From Butyriboletus loyo (Eukaryota; Basidiomycota; Agaricomycetes; Boletales; Boletaceae): a DNA stretch of 64,000 bases. Each line of letters begins with the position of its first letter. The first letter of the stretch is position 1. Positions 59,218 through 64,000 of this stretch are shown piece by piece. The stretch is from NCBI GenBank assembly GCA_038093515.1, contig JBBPSI010000044.1:62001-126000 (forward strand). The letters run 5' to 3'. The notes beneath the pieces were generated by a model that was not told where the DNA came from, searched no databases, and worked only from the letters and a program-made list of their open reading frames with translations. Both the position numbers and the translations under genes were made by a program.

Positions 59218-60836
59218 TCACAAACCGCATGTACTTCCCGGCAAGAGGCACTGCGGGCCCTGTACGACACCAAACATATAAAATGCAAAAAGAGAAAGAA
59301 GAGAAAATAAAAAGAAGAGAAGGAAAAAAAAAACACTCGGCGACCACACGCGAGCTGGGGGCGCTACTGGTGCAGCAGCAGCTGATCGCTGTGCTAGATT
59401 TGGTACACGTGCTGGTACAGGAGGTCTCGGAGCGGGGTCAGGGCGTTGCGGCTGCGCAGGTGCGTCGTGTCGTGGACCACGCTCCCGACCCACCCTAAGT
59501 TGAGCATCAACCCTCTCCTCGGCGACCCTCAACAACCGCCGTTCGTTCCACCGCGGGCACTCACACGTCTTCCACCGCGCGCGACAGAGATAACAGAATT
59601 CGGTTCGGCATCGGCACGTCATGTGGTAGCAACCTAGGTAGAGCTCGATCATTTGGGAACAGCCTGGGCAGCGGGCCCAGCCGGAGGTGCGACCGAGTGC
59701 GAGAACTTCTGCGGCGCCTGCGTCGGGACGACAGACGCCGTGTGTCCTGCCACTGTACTGCTCGCGGCACTTGCCACACGTCTGCCTTCCACATCCTGGT
59801 GCGGGGCAGGTATATACTTTACTGGCGGAGACACCCTCTAAGAGAGGTCCCAAGAACAGGCTGCATGTAGGAGATGAACAGTAGACACGTTTGAGGGTGC
59901 TAAACTTGACCTGTGTTTGCTGGAAGGTCGTGATGAGTGCTTGTGAGAGGTGTGGTTGGACCTGAGAAAAAGGAATGTTCTGCTTGCAGCAACGAGGGGG
60001 ATAGAGCTCTTCGTCTCTGGTCGCAGACTCGAATAGATTTGTGATGCAGCCAATGTCATAGTAGTGACCGCATAGAGCGCGAACTTCTGCGCCATGGATC
60101 GGATCTTGGCAGATGACACAGTCATGGCCAGTTGGACTGTCGACAGTAACACCCCTCATCAAGAGAAGCAGACGTAAAAGAAAAGGTAGACAGACAGATT
60201 GACCGCCGGGGTTCTTGGCGCAGCGGTACCAGCATCTATCGGGCCAGGCTTGGGCACCGGCTTTAAGCCAAATACCCAACCTATCACAGAGGAGAGCGAT
60301 CCTTCCCACGTCTGAGATTTCGCGGTGCTATTTCTGTCATAGAAATGGTCGATCATTTCCGAGCGTAAAGCATACTGCTCCTACCTGGCAACCTCAGCCT
60401 GAGATCCATGTTGTCGGTCACCATTTTGCCTAGTCGCCGTCCTTCTGCGCAGTCTCCCCAAGCCAATTTTGAATGGAGATGGCAAGGCCACACGCCTATT
60501 ATCATTTGGTCGATGAACTGCACCTGGCGTCTGCACGGGCCTCCGGTCAATACCGACGTCCTCCCCACCAGCAATTCGTTGCGCCAACAACCTATCATCG
60601 TTGGCAACAGCCAGCGCACGGGCCTGTTGCAGTAAATCATTCATAGCAACATCATGATCCGATAATGGATTCCCATCGTGTGTTCTGCGCGTAAAAAACG
60701 TCTGGAGCTCGTCCACCTCGCCGACACTGAGATGGCCCAAGAATTCCAGCAAGTCCTCTTCATAAGTACCTTCGGCTCTCCCCCTTTGTACGAGGTGCTC
60801 AGAACGCGGGGCTCGGGAAGGGCCAGCGACGTTCAT
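59218..60836 (-). CDS. RBR-type E3 ubiquitin ligase with C-terminal membrane segment
   Basis: RING1-IBR-RING2 ligase (HHARI/parkin mechanism), 508 aa. Exons 60385-60836, 60196-60333 and 59218-60154 are phase-consistent. The N-terminus (MNVAGPSRAPRSEHLV) leads into a helical region (EEDLLEFLGHLSVGEVDELQ). RING1: CVICQDP, ALCGHYYDIGCI, PPRCC. IBR: YCSSPTC, TCPAPGC, TCGKCREQY. RING2: WARCPGCSQMIELYLGCYHM TCRCRTEFCYLC. The Cys in LGCYHM aligns with the catalytic Cys of RBR ligases. The C-terminal region is Ala/Pro/Arg-rich and then has a strongly hydrophobic stretch (FFFLLFFLFSLLSLFAFYMF), probably one transmembrane helix, so the ligase may be membrane-bound. The orthologue is not identified. Confidence 0.9.
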
Positions 60837-62656
60837 GGGAGAGGGAGGAAAGAACTGAAGATAAGCGCCACGGGGTGGTTCCCCCTTTTATATGACCGTA
60901 ACCATCAGCAACACGTGGGGTTCCTACACAAATAAACGTTGCAGAAATGAGCAGCGTGCACTCAGGGTTCCTTCGCTGTAGAAATTCTTGCACAGCGATG
61001 AAAGGCATGTTTCCCTGTCATCAAGTGGCAAGCTCTGAACACCGTGAGAATTCCACTTCTCAATTCTTCAGATCTCGAGGTCGCACTGAAGGTATCTGTG
61101 ACTGTACTAGTCCACCTGCCATGCTGATTTAGAGGATCGAGTACACTTCATGTATGAAGGGAGGATACGCACGAGCTTCAGTGAAGCGACATCTTGAAAG
61201 TCTTCCAATCGGTTTGGTCAATAAAAGCTTGTGGCGGTGCCCAGAAAGAAACGTACGGTTACCGATTCCCTGAGCTGACCGCGTAGTAGTACCGAAAGAC
61301 TGGTAAAACCTGTCCAAGCTCTTGTTCGTTCAACACCATCTCGAATACCACAATTATCACGTTCGACGACCAAGCATAAGGGGGTCAGACCCAAAGATTC
61401 AAGTGGATGAACTTCAAGTGAGGTGATCTTGATACGACCTACGTCCGAAACGCATCGGCCCAAGATATTCCTGTGACGCCTCCCCCCATCGTATTCCTCT
61501 CGAGCGTACTCAGTAGACGCAGCAGCCAACAAGAGTATCCCCACCTCGCCTCCTCACTCTCACACCTTCAAGACCAAACCGGCCAACTTTCTTGTGTTCT
61601 CCAACGAACACAACAGCATCTGAGGCGAATTCGTCGTCGATCCCTCCCTACGCACCCGTCTAACGTGTCATTTCCCTTGCACAAGGATGAAGCGGAAGAT
61701 GTTCGCAAAATCTCTGCCCGAGTTCTGTGTATGCTGAGATATGACTACTGGATTCCCCAAGAGACTGTGATCAACGCACACAAACCTCGGCGCACGACGA
61801 CCGTGCTCGCCTCTACATCAGACAGCACAGGCTCCCACTTGACGCAGAGGGGCCAGCTATGTACCGCAGATTCTGAACCACACCACTGCTAAGGGTGGAC
61901 AACATCTGAACTTGTCCTATGGAAGTATGTTGGGTGGCTGCGTTGGCTTCTGCTTACTACATTGTCTAGCTGGGGTTTGTCATATGGCCTGTACGCTGAC
62001 AACCTCCTCTGTACGAATATGTTCCCACAATCCGCCTATGATATGCGTAAGGTCGTCCTCGTTTCAAGGAATTTTCCATGCTCATATATCTCTTTTGATT
62101 GTTAAAGACTGCCTGGTACGCCACTGTCGTCAGTAAGTACAAGCAAATATCTGCTGTGTTGGATTTTTTAAATGACCACTTAATTGAGACACATGGTGAC
62201 TCACATATGCTTCTCCCAGTCAACACCAGCTTGACACACGCATTTGGCAGACACCTACACCAAGTCGGATTGGCAAACGTGGACGGCTGCCTTCATGACC
62301 AATGTTACCACCAGAGACATGTTCATCGAGTACGCTACCGATGGTGCGAAAAACGTGCCTCTGAGTGATTACCTTCAATGACGTGTCGGATGGCTTCGAG
62401 GCACGCCCTGTCGTTGGGACTTTAACTTGTTGCAGCTTGCTCTGTAGACCATCGATCATGGATGGAGCTGTATTTACGATACTACCTACGTCTGAAAGTG
62501 CCTGTAAATACCCCAATGCCTCTGGAAGTGGTGGCTGTGCCTCTGTACAGTGTAAGCACGCGCACACGCATCGGAGGCTCCGTTGGACTTGGTTTGCATC
62601 TTGCTTAGCTTGTTGACGCTCGGCCCTCTCCTGGCGTTGGGCACTGAGCAAGAAAC
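60837..62656. other. Gap with unconfirmed coding-like fragments
   Basis: Between divergent RBR and VAM6 genes, 1.8 kb, wider than most divergent gaps here. On the minus strand, PPLPEALGYLQALSDVGSIV followed by PSMIDGLQSKLQQVKVPT (about 62398-62540) reads like a helical protein, and 61218-61544 holds a 108-codon frame. I could not chain them into a gene or name a family. Confidence 0.3.
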
Positions 62657-64000
62657 ATGGCACCATTCGACACGCCGACTACAGTGCTCAGCGGATTCAA
62701 GGAACGACCTGAGTCGTTACTCGTCCAAGGTAACTTCCGGTCAAGTTTACAATGATGCATGGGGACCCCCTCACTGACGGGCTGTCAAGGGAACACGCTG
62801 TATATTGGCACGACAACCGGTAACATACACATCTACAACTTGAATGATGGGGCTGACCCGGGTGCGTCCATGTTCTTGCGCATGCATCCTCACTGACGTT
62901 CGATTGTGCGGGTCGATAAGCCGGAGGAGTAAGCCCAACAGCCACACCGGTCGAGACGAAGATTGGGATATCCAGGAAGGCAATCGATCAATTAGCCTAT
63001 ATCAAGGATATACACTCGCTCATCGTCCTCTCCGGTTCGAGTCTTTCTTGCCAGTCAGTTTTGCCCGTTCATCGATGCCCGTGTCTGCCCAGAAACTCTC
63101 CCAACGTTATATCCCCTCCCTTCCTTTTCACCGCCGACAAAACTCACTCAGGCAAAGAGTGCTTTGTCGTTCGCCGTCTATTCGAGTGTGCATAATGTCC
63201 CTGGAGCTCAGAGTCCCGGTCTGTCCAGTTCTCCCCCATCCGGAGGATTTTCTGGAGAAGTAGAGAAGGGATCAATACCAATTCCAACCATTGTAACAAC
63301 TCTTGTGGTAGGCTGTCGTCGGAAAGTGGTCGTGTACAGCTGGAAGGATGGGGAGGCTCAAGAAGTCAAGGTGAGTTGAAACGTCGGTATACAACTCTGC
63401 AATTTTTCCGAGGTTCGCTCATTGCACTACTCTGATTGGTGTCCGTGCAACGCAACAATGATTAGGAAACGCCACTTCCTCACTCTCCTCGTGCAGTAGC
63501 ATTCTTGGATTCCTCGTACATATGCTTCGCGTACTCTCCTACTGAACATGCGATCTTCTCTTTGGAGAACTCGACGGTCGTTGATATTACGTTGCCTGCA
63601 CTCGTGCCTACTGCTCCTTCGTCATCGGGTCTAGGGATGGGGACTTTCTCTGGTTTGTCAAGCTACATGAGCCTCGGCCTGGGGGGCAAGACTTCAAAAC
63701 CCGGCTTAGCAAGGGTTGGTGAGGGGGAGGTTGTTGTTGTCAGGGAGAGTAAGTCGAACCATTTTCTTTGTTGGGGACCGTGGTTAATGAAAATTTTCTA
63801 GACCAAGGGTTTGTCATCGATGTGGATGCCAAGACGAAAGGTAATAGTATTAACTGGCCAACTCAGCCCGAGGAGATTGGTGAGTTTGCTGTTCTCCGCC
63901 AATACTTATGGATCGTTCGAGCATTACTATTGGACGTCTCTAGCGTTCGTGAACCCGTATATCTTTTCCATCCTTCCAGCTGGTACGGTGCCCGTTACCG
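62657..64000 (+). CDS. VAM6: HOPS subunit Vam6/Vps39, 5' part only
   Basis: Tethering-complex subunit that binds Rab7/Ypt7 on vacuoles and late endosomes. The window holds the N-terminal CNH (citron-homology) propeller; the gene runs off the end. Exons: 62657-62729, 62790-62861, 62921-63034, 63093-63370, 63466-63748, 63802-63879 and 63944 onward, all phase-consistent. Landmarks: MAPFDTPTTVLSGFKERPES, NTLYIGTTTGNIHIYNL, RKAIDQLAYIKDIHSLIVLS, LPTLYPLPSFSPPTKLTQAK SALSFA, TIVTTLVVGCRRKVVVYSWK DGEAQEVK, SPRAVAFLDSSYICFAYSPT. The order and spacing fit fungal Vam6; a Vps3/TGFBRAP1-type paralogue is the main alternative, since both start with CNH. Confidence 0.88.

Noticed and set aside
1..64000. 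Search for CRISPR arrays, operons, Shine-Dalgarno sites and bacterial mobile elements
   Set aside because: Spliceosomal introns throughout show this is a eukaryotic nuclear region; no such features were seen.

Overview
This window is nuclear DNA of a filamentous basidiomycete, most likely an Agaricomycete. The evidence is dense protein-coding genes on both strands, each split by many short GT-AG introns (mostly 45-65 nt, with CTNAC-like branch sites), and families typical of that group: a DUF6534-type seven-helix protein, a cytochrome b5/acyl-CoA dehydrogenase fusion and a Bqt4-like KilA-N/APSES protein. I do not assign a genus. All exon boundaries below were worked out by eye, by requiring splice sites, matching phase and family conservation. 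Most junctions are phase-consistent; the uncertain ones are flagged. No database search was run.

Layout. 1-8.8 kb: a partial F-box protein (-), ERG28 (-, five tiny exons), a Ser/Pro-rich 1003-aa protein (+) and a tail-anchored protein of unknown function (+). 10-18 kb: an Rqt4/TRIP4-type zinc finger (+), an 18-exon cytochrome b5/acyl-CoA dehydrogenase fusion (+), the mitochondrial outer-membrane import factor Mim1 (-) and the autophagy scaffold Atg17 (+). 18-25 kb: a DUF6534 membrane protein (-), thiamine pyrophosphokinase (-) and a coiled-coil protein (+). 25-35 kb: a Ca2+/cation exchanger of the NCX/CCX type (-), a two-domain fungal 6-phosphofructokinase (+) with a GC-AG intron, a Bqt4-like nuclear-membrane protein (+) and a paraoxonase-like esterase (-). 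35-40 kb is gene-poor: a broken type-B carboxylesterase and a small Cys-rich protein. 40-55 kb: nucleoporin Nup49 (+), an Atg22-like permease (-), an AT-hook/SANT protein (+), mRNA exporter Mex67 (+) and a large ankyrin protein (+). 55.3-59.2 kb holds no gene I can recognise. 59.2-64 kb: an RBR ubiquitin ligase with a C-terminal membrane segment (-) and the start of the HOPS subunit Vam6/Vps39 (+, runs off the end).

The genes are mostly single-copy housekeeping genes, not a pathway cluster. Two loose themes occur: autophagy/vacuole (ATG17, ATG22-like, VAM6) and nuclear envelope/transport (BQT4, NUP49, MEX67). Several pairs are divergent and share short intergenic promoters (ERG28/Ser-Pro protein 145 bp; THI80/coiled-coil 223 bp; exchanger/PFK 352 bp).

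I found no new multigene system. The most unusual signal is a tract of about 1.1 kb (43.25-44.33 kb) with only one CpG by eye. It covers the 3' half of an otherwise intact ATG22-like gene. Other points: FG-motif loss in tandem repeats of NUP49, a carboxylesterase relic lacking its catalytic serine region, a GC-AG intron, and several 12-24-nt microexons.
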